From Deltaproteobacteria bacterium (GTDB lineage Bacteria; Desulfobacterota; BSN033; UBA1163), in assembly GCA_016874935.1 (NCBI GenBank), contig VGSS01000012.1, positions 1-40,696 on the forward strand: a stretch of DNA of 40,696 nt, written 5' to 3'. The position numbers and the translations under genes were made by a program. This document shows positions 17,503 through 27,338 of this stretch, piece after piece (the first letter of the stretch is position 1; the number at the start of each line of letters is the position of its first letter). The notes beneath the pieces are model-generated. The model ran no database searches. It saw nothing but the letters and a program-made list of their open reading frames with translations, and was not told where the DNA came from.

Positions 17503-18630
17503 ATGGAAGGAATCTATATTCTCCTGGGAGCGATCGTAGCTCTGGCTGCGATTTTTTTCTTCCTCATGGAGCAGAGGTTGAAGAAGATTGCGGAAGAGGT
17601 GAAAAAAGACCAGTCCTCACAGACTGCATGGGCTTTGTTTCAACAACAGATTGAAAAGTTGAGAGAGCAGATGAATGACGGTCTTGCCAAAAATATTTCC
17701 CAGCTCTCCCAGCAGCAGGATGCCATCAATGCGCAGCTGAGGGGGATTACCGACCAGGTCAATCAACAGCTCCAAAACTCAAGCGGAGAGATCAATAAGC
17801 GGCTGGATAATGCCGCAAGGGTGATCGGGGATGTCCAGAAGAATATCGGAGAACTCTCAGAAGCCAGCAAGCGAATCTTTGAGGTCGGAAAAGACATCGC
17901 CACGCTTCAGGAGATCCTCCAGCCTCCGAAATTGAGGGGTGGCTTGGGGGAGCAATTTTTGGGAGAACTGTTATCCCAGATCCTCCCACCCGAATTTTTT
18001 ACCCTTCAGTACACGTTTTCCAGCGGGGAGAGGGTGGATGCGGTGGTGAGGCTTGGAGAAAGGCTTGTTCCCATCGATTCCAAATTCCCGCTCGATAATT
18101 TCAGACGGCTCATCGAATGCAAAACCGAGGAAGAGAAGAAGGCCTCTCAGAAGACTTTTGCGAGAGATGTGAAGAAACATATTGACGATATCGCAAACAA
18201 ATATATTCTACCTCAGGAAGGGACTTATGATTTTGCCCTGCTCTATATCCCCGCGGAAAATGTTTATTATGAGACCATTACAAAGGACGAGGCGTTTGGA
18301 GAGGAGAAAGGGACATTAAATTATGCGTTGAAAAGGAAGGTGATCCCGGTCTCGCCCAATTCCTTCTTCGCCTATCTCCAGGTGATCGTCCTCGGGTTAA
18401 GGGGATTAAAAATCGAAAAGGATGCCCATCGAATACTGGATTCACTCTCGGGTTTAAATAAAGAATTGGAGGCCTTTCAGGGGGACTTCCAATTGGTCGG
18501 AAAACATATTACCAATGCGATGAATAAATATGAAGAGGCGAGGAGGCGTCTGGATAAATTCGGCTTCAAACTGGAACAGATCGAAAGCCCGCCCGCCTTG
18601 CCACTGCCTGAAAGAAAGAATGGATCGTGA
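17503..18630 (+). CDS. rmuC: DNA recombination protein RmuC
   Basis: LRGGLGEQFLGELLSQILPPEFFTLQYTF, VDAVVRLGERLVPIDSKFPLDNF, YIPAENVYYE. Confidence 0.95.
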   Translation: MEGIYILLGAIVALAAIFFFLMEQRLKKIAEEVKKDQSSQTAWALFQQQIEKLREQMNDGLAKNISQLSQQQDAINAQLRGITDQVNQQLQNSSGEINKRLDNAARVIGDVQKNIGELSEASKRIFEVGKDIATLQEILQPPKLRGGLGEQFLGELLSQILPPEFFTLQYTFSSGERVDAVVRLGERLVPIDSKFPLDNFRRLIECKTEEEKKASQKTFARDVKKHIDDIANKYILPQEGTYDFALLYIPAENVYYETITKDEAFGEEKGTLNYALKRKVIPVSPNSFFAYLQVIVLGLRGLKIEKDAHRILDSLSGLNKELEAFQGDFQLVGKHITNAMNKYEEARRRLDKFGFKLEQIESPPALPLPERKNGS

Positions 18631-18678
18631 CGCTTTAGCTTTTTTATTTGGAGGAGAAGGTATTTCTGAGAAGATAGG

Positions 18679-19275
18679 ATGATTCCGACCAGAGAAGATT
18701 GTTTGAGATTGATGGTTCAATACGGGATGCTTGAACATATCATCGATCATAGCACCGCAGTGGCAAGGGTGGCCCTCTTTCTTTCCATCAAGCTAAATAG
18801 AAAGGGGCAGAGGATCGACCTCCCTCTGGTTGAAGCCGCGGCCCTGCTTCACGACCTGACCAAGACGGAGTGTCTCAGGACGAAGGAAGACCATGCCCTA
18901 ACAGGATCAAGACTTTTGAAGGAGATAGGATACGAGAGGATAGGGGATGTGGTGGCGGAACATATCCATTTATCGAAAGAGATGGATCCCTCCTTGGTAT
19001 CGGAGGAGGAAGTGGTCAATTATGCCGACAAACGAGTCCGACATGACCGGATCGTCTCCCTCGAGGAAAGGTTTGAAGACCTGAAGGGGCGGTACGGTAA
19101 GAGTGAGAGGGCCCTCGAACTGTTAGAAGGATTGAGAAGAGCCACTTTTGAGGTTGAAAGAAAAATCTTTTCCATCCTGAAGACCGATCCGGATCATCTC
19201 CAGGACCATTTGTTTGAAGCGGGTAACGGGCGCAGGAATGGCGCCAGCGGAGGAAAATCGTTCCTTAGGGATTAG
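18679..19275 (+). CDS. HD domain-containing phosphohydrolase-like protein
   Basis: EHIIDHSTAVARVALFLS, LVEAAALLHDLTKTE, VVAEHI; HD motif pattern. Confidence 0.88.
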   Translation: MIPTREDCLRLMVQYGMLEHIIDHSTAVARVALFLSIKLNRKGQRIDLPLVEAAALLHDLTKTECLRTKEDHALTGSRLLKEIGYERIGDVVAEHIHLSKEMDPSLVSEEEVVNYADKRVRHDRIVSLEERFEDLKGRYGKSERALELLEGLRRATFEVERKIFSILKTDPDHLQDHLFEAGNGRRNGASGGKSFLRD

Positions 19276-19551
19276 AGGTAAAAGGAGAGATTTTTAAAAT
19301 AGAGAGATCTGAAAAACTACTGCACGCTTTCTTGATTACACTGATTTCAATAAAAAATTATATATCGAATTTTCTTTATTTTCAATGCATATGAAATCTG
19401 TGTAATCGTCCATAATCTGTGTAATCAGAGATTTCCATGCTTTTTAAAACATCTCAAATAAAAGACTTGACTTTTAAAATGTCGATGGTTTATGATGGGC
19501 ATCATTTTTAAATAATGCCAAAAAAAGATCAAAAAAGGGGAGGTGATTTAA

Positions 19552-19824
19552 ATGACGAAGGCGGAATTGGTGGCTGCCATTGGCAAGGAGGCTAAGGTCT
19601 CAAAAGCGTCGGCTGAAAAAGCGCTGAATGCCTTTACAGCGACTGTAACAAAAGCTCTTAAAAAGGGTGACAGATTGAGCCTTCCTGGGTTCGGGGCTTT
19701 TTCTGTGACGAAAAGAAAAGCGAGGATAGGGAGAAACCCTCAAACAGGAAAAGAGATTAAAATTCCTGCCGCAAAGGTAACCAAGTTCAAAGCAGGAAAT
19801 CTTCTGAAAAATGCGGTAAAGTAA
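19552..19824 (+). CDS. HU family DNA-binding protein
   Basis: MTKAELVAAIGKEAKVSKASAEKALNAF...RLSLPGFGAFSVTKRKARIGRNPQTGKEIKIPA. Confidence 0.97.
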   Translation: MTKAELVAAIGKEAKVSKASAEKALNAFTATVTKALKKGDRLSLPGFGAFSVTKRKARIGRNPQTGKEIKIPAAKVTKFKAGNLLKNAVK

Positions 19825-19852
19825 TTTTAAAAGATTCTGATCCGTTCTGAAT

Positions 19853-19882
19853 AAAAAAGGGGAGAAAAATCTCCCCTTTTTT
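19853..19882 (+). terminator. Intrinsic terminator after the HU gene
   Basis: AAAAAAGGGGAG-AAAAAT-CTCCCCTTTTTT perfect hairpin with U tract. Confidence 0.9.
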
Positions 19883-21002
19883 ATTGAAAAAAGGAGAAAA
19901 ATAATGGGACTTCCAAAGAAATATTTAAACAGGTTATAAACAACGGCATGTCCGGGAGGAAGCGGATCACCCCAAGATATTGTGTTTTTGCATTGAAGGG
20001 GCACAACAAAACAACTTATTGAAATAACAAGACTATTTAGAACACTTCATGTCCTTTGCTTTGTTTTTTCAATGAAATAAATAGGTTGGAAAGATAAAAT
20101 CATTTTTTTCCACAGGATTTACACATCTGCGGGGCGCCCCTCTCCACGCCTTGATTTTCTTGACTCTAAGGGGCATATCCCTTCCTTGTTCTTGATCTTA
20201 AATTGATTGCGCCTCATACCCTCCGCAAATGCAGTCAGAATCGATAAGAGATGACTCCCTTCATCGGAAGGGCAGGAATATCAACTCATCCCTTTCGTCC
20301 ACTCCTGGAGGAGGCCAGGGTTAATGGCACAAGGTTAAAAAGGGTCGGAGACCAAGGAGGGGAATTCCTCCATTTTGCCCGCTGTGCAAGCGCTTTCGCG
20401 GCGAGCAAAGAGAGGGAAGGAGGGATTTGTTCTTGAGTGTCTATATAATTATGGACGGACTAATAATTCCAAAGATCAACAGCCAGCGAGACATAAGTTC
20501 CCTTTTTCTCTTGTTTGACAGGGCTGTGGAAATCGATTAACATTTTCGTAACATTTTAGCGCTTTGTAAGATACTTCATAAAATCCCTTCCCACCTCTCT
20601 TTGCCAAAGGGAGGAAAAATGCTTCCCCCTTTGAAAACTGATCTTTACCCATAAATGGGAGGCTGGGCACAAGGAGCAAAGATTGCCATACTGACAACAT
20701 TGATATCAATTTGAAATTATTATCATTTTTCAGGCATGTCATTCCTGCGGAACCAGGAATCCAGATATTTTCTGCAGGTCTTGGATTCCCGTTTTCACGG
20801 GAATGACGCACCAATTCGTTATTGTGAACCCTCAATTGAACCATTTATACCCTGTCTCCCTGTGTTCAGCAGCAGACTTATGGGACACGGTCAGTTTGAA
20901 AAAGGGGAATGGAGGGGGATTTGGGATATTAAATATCTTGATCAAACCTCTTTTTCAAAGAGACGAAGTTTTACACATTTTTAAAAATACAGAAGGGTCT
21001 GG

Positions 21003-21116
21003 ATGACTGAAAAGACGGTGGATTTGATCGGTGGATCAGGTCTCTATGAGATAGAGGGCCTAGAGGAGGTTCAGATGGTCTCTTTGACAACCCCATTTGG
21101 AAGTAAACCCCGTTAG
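21003..21116 (+). pseudogene. 5' remnant of a second mtnP-like gene
   Basis: MTEKTVDLIGGSGLYEIEGLEEVQMVSLTTPFGSKPR*; 24 of the first 33 residues identical to MtnP at 9307-10167, then a stop inside a palindromic repeat. Confidence 0.85.
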
Positions 21117-21151
21117 AAAATTTAGCGGTCCATTATTTTTAATGGGGTAAA
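21108..21151. repeat. CCCCGTTAGAAA palindromic element, short degenerate copy
   Basis: CCCCGTTAGAAAATTTAGCGGTCCATTATTTTTAATGGGGTAAA. Confidence 0.6.
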
Positions 21152-21167
21152 TGTATTGGAGAAGAAT

Positions 21168-22493
21168 ATGAAGGAAGAAAATATCAAATTTTCTCTCAGG
21201 ACTCGTCTCGGAGCGGGTTTCACGCGGATAGCAACCTCGTTTGCCGAAGAGTCGGCCAAGGCCTTTGGGATGGCCCAACCTGAGGCCCTCAAGCTGACAT
21301 TGGCCTGTGAAGAGATATTCATGTATCTTTCCAAAGTCGGCCAAGATCGAGAAACAGTTGAGATTGAAATGATGGACGGCGGGTACTATGTTCAATCCAC
21401 GTTTCTTTTCAAGACGCATCATTTCAATCCAAGGGCCTTCAACTTGACGGCTGCCGTCAACTTGGATGATAAGTCAAGCCTTGAGGAGATGGGGCTCCTC
21501 ATTGCATCAAGAACAGTCGACCGTTTCCATATCACCGAAGGGGCTCAACAGAGCGTGGGGGTAGTGCTTATCAAAGAAAAGTCCTATCCTGAATTGACCG
21601 AATTGGGAGTTCCTGAAATCGAACCGATGAATACCTACAAGGTCAAAACATCCGATCCAAATACTTTAAAGCTTTTTATCCGTCTCCTCCTTGCATACTA
21701 TCCGGGTCATCTCTACCCCACCGGCTTCCGCTTCCCCGGCAAAGTTTTGGACATGGCTTCTTCCGGTGAGTATGGCGTTCAATTAGCCCTTGACGAACAG
21801 GGCCGGATAGGAGGAGGACTCATCTGGCGACGGATCGGATCGAAAGCTGTGGAATCTTTTGGACCCTATATTTTTAATCAGCCACCCGATTCAAAAATGG
21901 CTCAGGATTTAACAGACGCTATCATAGGGAAAGTTGCCAAAACAGAGGCTATTGGACTGATCAGCCGTTACTCCACCCCAGAGCTACCCCGTGGATATTT
22001 TGAACCGCTGGGTTCGATTGACATTTTCCAAACAGACGGAACGGTAAGTTCTTTGCCAATCTATTACCGCCAGCTCCTTGAAGATACAGGATGCCAGGTA
22101 TGGGCCCATCCTGGCCTGAAGGAATTTCTTCAGGCTGAGTACAGCCGTCTCTTTTTTGCCCGGGAGATTCGTTTGACAAGATATGAGGGCGAACAGCGTT
22201 CCCCTTATTCGGTTTTTGTCCCTCAATTTGATCGCTCCAATCGCCAGGTCACCCTCCGGGCCATATGGGATGGAGCCGACGCAGCCGACAACCTTTCCAG
22301 ACATGTCGCCGTATTGAGATCGGAGAACGTGCGCAACATTTTTTTCGAGATCGATCTATCCGCTTCCTGGCAGGCCAACCTGACCGAAACCTTGCTCGGA
22401 AAAGGCTTCCGGCCCCGCTTGATTTTGCCCTACGGTGGAGAAGCGGACGTAGTCATTTTTCAGTTCGAGGAGACAGCTGACTCTCATGTTTGA
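21168..22493 (+). CDS. HATPase (anti-sigma kinase-like) domain followed by a GNAT-like acyltransferase region
   Basis: N-terminus FSLRTRLGAGFTRIATSFAEESAKAFGMAQPEALKLTLACEEIFMYL resembles RsbW/SpoIIAB-type ATPases; C-terminal NIFFEIDLSASWQANLTETLLGKGFRPRLILP resembles the C-terminus of the ORF at 28510. Confidence 0.6.
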   Translation: MKEENIKFSLRTRLGAGFTRIATSFAEESAKAFGMAQPEALKLTLACEEIFMYLSKVGQDRETVEIEMMDGGYYVQSTFLFKTHHFNPRAFNLTAAVNLDDKSSLEEMGLLIASRTVDRFHITEGAQQSVGVVLIKEKSYPELTELGVPEIEPMNTYKVKTSDPNTLKLFIRLLLAYYPGHLYPTGFRFPGKVLDMASSGEYGVQLALDEQGRIGGGLIWRRIGSKAVESFGPYIFNQPPDSKMAQDLTDAIIGKVAKTEAIGLISRYSTPELPRGYFEPLGSIDIFQTDGTVSSLPIYYRQLLEDTGCQVWAHPGLKEFLQAEYSRLFFAREIRLTRYEGEQRSPYSVFVPQFDRSNRQVTLRAIWDGADAADNLSRHVAVLRSENVRNIFFEIDLSASWQANLTETLLGKGFRPRLILPYGGEADVVIFQFEETADSHV

Positions 22494-23592
22494 CGTGTCC
22501 TTCGATAAACTCGTCCCAGAATACGTAAAGAGGTTTGAACCGTACATCCCAAGCAAACCCGACCTGGAGTTGATGAAACTTTATGGCTGCGACCTCCTCT
22601 ACCGACTTAATAATAACGAGAATCCTTTTGGGCCTCCGCCTGCAGCTCAGGAGATCCTGCGCCGTTTCAACCCTCCCAGGGCGGCCATCTATCCAAGCGG
22701 CGACTCTTACTACTTACGGCATAAATTGGCTTCCAAGCATGGTCTGGACCCGGAGCAGTTTCTCATCGGGAATGGAGCCAATGAGGTCATTGCATTTGTC
22801 ATCAAAGCCTTCTGCCAAGAAGGGGACAATATTGTCACTGCGGACAAGACCTTTTCCGTCTACGAATGGGTGGCTCAGTTCTCCGGCTTTGAAGCCCGCC
22901 TGGTTCCCCTCAAGGATTTTGCCTTCGATAAGCAAGGCATGCTCGATCAGATCAATGAGCGGACAAAGATCCTCTTCGTCTGCAACCCCAATAATCCGAC
23001 CGGCACTTATTGGGATGAGATTAAGCTCCGGAGGTTTCTTAATGTTATTGCTAACCGCCAGATTGTGGTGTTGGATGAGGCCTACTTCGAGTTTGTCGAG
23101 CAGGCGGATTATCCAGACGGGATCAAACTCCTCCATGAGTATCCAAATTTAGTGGTCTTCAGAACCTTCTCCAAGATGTATGGCCTGGCAGGATTGCGGA
23201 TTGGTTATCTTGTAGGGAACCTTGAGGTTGTAGATGTCATTCGACGCACCTGTGTGGTTTATTCGGTGAATATCGTCGGCCAGGAGGCTGCCCTTTTAGC
23301 ATTAGATGACGAAGGCCATATCCAGCGGACCCGCAACTTAGTCAGGGCTGAAAAGGCATATCTCAAACAGGAACTTGAAAGATTAGGGCTTGAGATTCAG
23401 ATAGGCGAGGGATGTTACATAATGGTTAAGTTGCCCATGAGCGACACCCTTGCCTATCGAAAATTGATGGGTCATGGAGTAATGGTCCGGAGTATGACAG
23501 GATTCCGATATCCCAACTGGATCAGGGTCAGCATTAACACCCATGAGGCCATGGAGGCGTTTGTAGATGCCTTATCGAAGATCCTTTCTTAA
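22486..23592 (+). CDS. Histidinol-phosphate aminotransferase-like PLP enzyme
   Basis: LNNNENPFGPPPAA, CNPNNPTGTYW, VLDEAYFEF, RTFSKMYGLAGLRIGYLVG. Confidence 0.95.
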   Translation: MFDVSFDKLVPEYVKRFEPYIPSKPDLELMKLYGCDLLYRLNNNENPFGPPPAAQEILRRFNPPRAAIYPSGDSYYLRHKLASKHGLDPEQFLIGNGANEVIAFVIKAFCQEGDNIVTADKTFSVYEWVAQFSGFEARLVPLKDFAFDKQGMLDQINERTKILFVCNPNNPTGTYWDEIKLRRFLNVIANRQIVVLDEAYFEFVEQADYPDGIKLLHEYPNLVVFRTFSKMYGLAGLRIGYLVGNLEVVDVIRRTCVVYSVNIVGQEAALLALDDEGHIQRTRNLVRAEKAYLKQELERLGLEIQIGEGCYIMVKLPMSDTLAYRKLMGHGVMVRSMTGFRYPNWIRVSINTHEAMEAFVDALSKILS

Positions 23593-23610
23593 ACCCTTAT
23601 AGTGACGAAC

Positions 23611-25917
23611 ATGAAATCCCTTGAAATCGGAAGACCCATCCCCCGAGTGGATGCCTATAGCAAAACGACAGGTCAGGAAAGATATGCAGCCGATTATTAC
23701 GGCGAGAATCTTGTTTGGGCTGGTGTAAAACGGGCGGGTATTGCTCATGCTCTCATAAAAGACATCCATATCGATGATGCAAAAACCCTCCCAGGAGTCA
23801 TTTCAATTCTAACTCATAAGGACATTCAAGGATCAAACAGGCAGGGGATGATCCGAAAAGACCAACCTGTTCTGGCAGATAATAAGGTGAACCATTGTGG
23901 TGATGCAGTGGCCTTGGTATTGGCTGAAGATAAAGCAAGCCTGCATAAAGCTCTCGACCTGATTACCCTTGACCTGGAACCGCTCCCAGGGATTTTCGAT
24001 CCAGAAAAAGCCATCGGAGAAGGCGCTCCATTAGTTCACGAGGGCCATCCCCAAGGAAATGTACTGTTCAAAGGGGTCTTAGAAACGGGGGATATTGAAA
24101 TCGGTTTCAAAGAGTGCCATGCCGTTGTCGAGGCCTGTTTTGAGCTTCCCCATCAGGAACATGCCTATCTCGAAACAGAGGCGGGATGGGCCATCCTCAA
24201 AGAGAATGGACAATTAAAAATTGTAGTGTCTACCCAGTCTCCTTTCAGGGATCGTTCAGAGGTGGCTGAGGCCTTAGGGATAAACGTTGAAAAGGTCCGC
24301 ATCATTGCGCCCTATTGTGGCGGCGCCTTTGGCGGGAAAGACGGCGTGACCGTACAGACCCTTCTTGGCCTTGCTGTCTTTCACTGCCCGGGTAGGCCCA
24401 TAAAGATGTGGTGGGATCGTGAGGAGAGCTTTCTCGCAAGCCCCAAGCGCCACCCGGCCCGCCTTTACTACCGTCTCGGTGTAAAGCCTGACGGCGCCCT
24501 CCATGCCCTCGACGTTCGCTTTTACTATGATACGGGGCCTTATGACCATCTGGGCGGGGCAGTGATGGCCCTCGGCCTGGAACATGCCTGCGGGCCTTAT
24601 CGCATTTCCAATGTGAGCCTTAAAGGCTTTTGCGTCTATACGAACAGCCCCATTGGGGGCGCGTTTCGGGGGTTCGGTGTCCCACAGGTCACTGCTGCCA
24701 TGGAACAGATGATGGACATGATGGCGACCCAATTAGGATTGTCACCCTTTGAGATCCGGAAACGGAATGCCATAAGGTGCGGCGATAAAAACCCAATAGG
24801 AATAAGCGTTACAGGGTCCACAGGATTTGAGGAATGTTTAAAGACACTGGAGGAACATTACCTTTGGAAGAAGAGGAACGAATGGAAATCCAAAGCCGGC
24901 CCATTCAAGAAAAGAGGAGTGGGGATTGCCTCTGTCATGCACGGCATGGGCTATGGGCCAGTGGTGCCGGATTTTGCGAATGCAAAAATTGAACTCACAA
25001 GGGAAGGGAAGTTTCGCGTTTTTTCCGGAGTGGTTGATATAGGCCAAGGAAATGCCAGCACCTACCTCCAGATCGCCGGCGCTATCCTCAACCAGGATAT
25101 GGCGCATATGGAGCTGGTGCTTCCTGACACAGAGAGCGCACTTCCCTCCGGTTCTGCCTCAGCAAGCCGCACCACGTCCACCTTTGGAAATGCCCTGATA
25201 GGAGCTGCTCAGTCGCTTAAACATCGGGTCCTTCAACGAGCGGCTATCTATTTTATGGCTAAAGAAATAAAAGAGGTTGATCTTATCCCGGGAGGCGTAA
25301 ACCATTTTACCACAGGCAAAGAGATCCCTCTCTCTGAGATGTTCCATATTCTCGATGATTCTGAGAAGGTGGCCGCTTATACCTTTACAGCTCCTACCGC
25401 CAAAGAAAATCCGACAGAGGATCAAAATCTAAGGCTTCACGGAGTTCCCCACCTCATCTTCTCATATGGTGTCCATCTTTGCTATGTGGAGGTGGATGAG
25501 CTGACGGGTAATATTGAAGTTAAGCGATACTTGGCAGTAAGTGATTGTGGTCGGATCATAAATCCTCAAACCTTTGAACAGCAGATACACGGCGGGATCG
25601 CCCAGGGCATTGGGTACGCCCTTTGCGAAGAATTTATTGTGAAAGAAGGAAGGGTGCGCACGCCCGACCTTGCCACCTATATTATTCCCACTGCATTAGA
25701 TGTGCCGGAGATGGACTCCATTCCTTTGGAATCTTACGAACCCACAGGACCGTTTGGTCTGAAAGGAGCAGGGGAGATTTCCATCGATGGTCCCCTTCCA
25801 GCTATTGCCAATGCTGTTGCTGATGCCTGTGGAGTAAGGCTTTTCCGGTCGCCCTTTACGCCAGAGAGGGTTTTGAAGGCTTTAAAGGAAAGAGAGAATA
25901 GGGAGTTCGAACATTGA
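23611..25917 (+). CDS. Xanthine dehydrogenase family, molybdopterin-binding subunit
   Basis: PYCGGAFGGKDG, GGAFRGFGVPQ, GPFGLKGAGEISIDGPLPAIANAVADA. Confidence 0.95.
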   Translation: MKSLEIGRPIPRVDAYSKTTGQERYAADYYGENLVWAGVKRAGIAHALIKDIHIDDAKTLPGVISILTHKDIQGSNRQGMIRKDQPVLADNKVNHCGDAVALVLAEDKASLHKALDLITLDLEPLPGIFDPEKAIGEGAPLVHEGHPQGNVLFKGVLETGDIEIGFKECHAVVEACFELPHQEHAYLETEAGWAILKENGQLKIVVSTQSPFRDRSEVAEALGINVEKVRIIAPYCGGAFGGKDGVTVQTLLGLAVFHCPGRPIKMWWDREESFLASPKRHPARLYYRLGVKPDGALHALDVRFYYDTGPYDHLGGAVMALGLEHACGPYRISNVSLKGFCVYTNSPIGGAFRGFGVPQVTAAMEQMMDMMATQLGLSPFEIRKRNAIRCGDKNPIGISVTGSTGFEECLKTLEEHYLWKKRNEWKSKAGPFKKRGVGIASVMHGMGYGPVVPDFANAKIELTREGKFRVFSGVVDIGQGNASTYLQIAGAILNQDMAHMELVLPDTESALPSGSASASRTTSTFGNALIGAAQSLKHRVLQRAAIYFMAKEIKEVDLIPGGVNHFTTGKEIPLSEMFHILDDSEKVAAYTFTAPTAKENPTEDQNLRLHGVPHLIFSYGVHLCYVEVDELTGNIEVKRYLAVSDCGRIINPQTFEQQIHGGIAQGIGYALCEEFIVKEGRVRTPDLATYIIPTALDVPEMDSIPLESYEPTGPFGLKGAGEISIDGPLPAIANAVADACGVRLFRSPFTPERVLKALKERENREFEH

Positions 25918-26390
25918 AAATTAACTTTGTTCTTAATGGAAAAGGAAGGGTCTTGAATGCCCCGTCCGATCGCAGGGTGATCGACTTTTTGAGAGAAGAT
26001 TTAGGATTAACGGGAACCAAAGAGTCATGCGGAGCGGGTGAATGCGGTGTCTGTACGATCTTGGTTGATGGAGAAAGCAGGCTGTCGTGTCTGATGTTTG
26101 CAGCACAATTGGAAGGAAGAAACGTCCTTACCATTGAGGGATTAGCCTCCGAGGAAACACTCCATCCGATGCAGGAGGCATTCGTTCAGTTCGGTGCGGT
26201 CCAGTGCGGTTTCTGCACCCCGGGAATGATATTATCCGCTTTAGATCTTTTAAAGCGGAACCCCCATCCAACCCGCACAGAGATTAGAGAAGGTCTTAGT
26301 GGAAACCTTTGCCGTTGCACAGGATACCAGAAGATCGTTGATGCAGTGGAAGCAACCGCCTGCAAAAAGGAGAAGGGACCACCCTTATGA
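25914..26390 (+). CDS. (2Fe-2S)-binding subunit of a xanthine dehydrogenase-type enzyme
   Basis: CGAGECGVCTILVDG and CGFCTPGMI...NLCRCTGYQKI; overlaps the upstream gene. Confidence 0.96.
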   Translation: MKINFVLNGKGRVLNAPSDRRVIDFLREDLGLTGTKESCGAGECGVCTILVDGESRLSCLMFAAQLEGRNVLTIEGLASEETLHPMQEAFVQFGAVQCGFCTPGMILSALDLLKRNPHPTRTEIREGLSGNLCRCTGYQKIVDAVEATACKKEKGPPL

Positions 26391-27229
26391 AACGGGTCTT
26401 TCTTCCTCATAATTTGGAAGAACTGTGGCGGATTATAGCGGGAGAACCCAAGGCCGACATCTATGCCGGCGGCACAGACCTGCTTGTTAAGCTCCGCCAA
26501 AACCTGATCAACACGCCTTCTCTCATCTGCCTGGAGCGAATAGAAGAGCTTAAGGGGGTTCATGAACAGGGGGATGAAGTGATGATCGGAGCCTGTTCTA
26601 CACATACTTCCCTCCTTGAAAATCCAATCATCCAGAGGAATTTTCCTGTCCTGACAAAGGCTCTCAACGTCCTGGCTTCACCACTTATAAGAAACATGGG
26701 AACAATCGGAGGGAATATCTGCACCGCATCCCCCGCGGCAGACACCCTACCTCCGTTATATGTGCTGAAGGCAGAGGTGGAAATTCGGTCAAGGAGCGCT
26801 TCTCGGCAGATGGCATTGAAGGAATTTATTCTCGGGCCAGGGATAACATGCCTGAAGGCCGGCGAAATAGTCTCTGGGATATGGGTAAAGAAAGTCCCCG
26901 GTTTTAACCTCCATCACTTCGAAAAGGTTGGACAGCGAAAGGCCTTGGCCATTGCCATCGTCAGCCTCGCAACGCTGTTTAAGATCTCTGGGGAAGAAAT
27001 GGTTGAAGACGTGAGGCTGGCCTGGGGCAGCGTGGCTCCCACAGTGGTCACATCGAATGAGATTGAAGCAATGCTCGTGGGTCATCGTCTCTCACGCCAG
27101 GTTTTAAAGAAGGCCGCCCCAATTGCCCGGGCAATAGTCAAGCCCATTGACGATATCCGGGCCAGTGCGGACTACCGACGCCAGGTCGCGGAAAATCTAT
27201 TGATACGCTTAGGAAGCGTTCAAAAATAA
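26387..27229 (+). CDS. FAD-binding subunit of a xanthine dehydrogenase-type enzyme
   Basis: YAGGTDLLVKLR and NMGTIGGNICTASPAADTLPPL. Confidence 0.94.
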   Translation: MKRVFLPHNLEELWRIIAGEPKADIYAGGTDLLVKLRQNLINTPSLICLERIEELKGVHEQGDEVMIGACSTHTSLLENPIIQRNFPVLTKALNVLASPLIRNMGTIGGNICTASPAADTLPPLYVLKAEVEIRSRSASRQMALKEFILGPGITCLKAGEIVSGIWVKKVPGFNLHHFEKVGQRKALAIAIVSLATLFKISGEEMVEDVRLAWGSVAPTVVTSNEIEAMLVGHRLSRQVLKKAAPIARAIVKPIDDIRASADYRRQVAENLLIRLGSVQK

Positions 27230-27338
27230 CCTGTACAAGTTGTCATTCCCGTGAAAACGGGAATCCAGGGCCCATGAAAGACTTGGGTTCCTGCTTTTGC
27301 AGGAACGACAAAGATCGAACCCTGATAAAAAATAAAAG

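Noticed and set aside
19853-19882. Hairpin after HU as a regulatory RNA
   Set aside because: A straightforward intrinsic terminator explains it.
24274-24732. 152-aa minus-strand ORF
   Set aside because: Antisense to the molybdopterin subunit; no recognisable domain.
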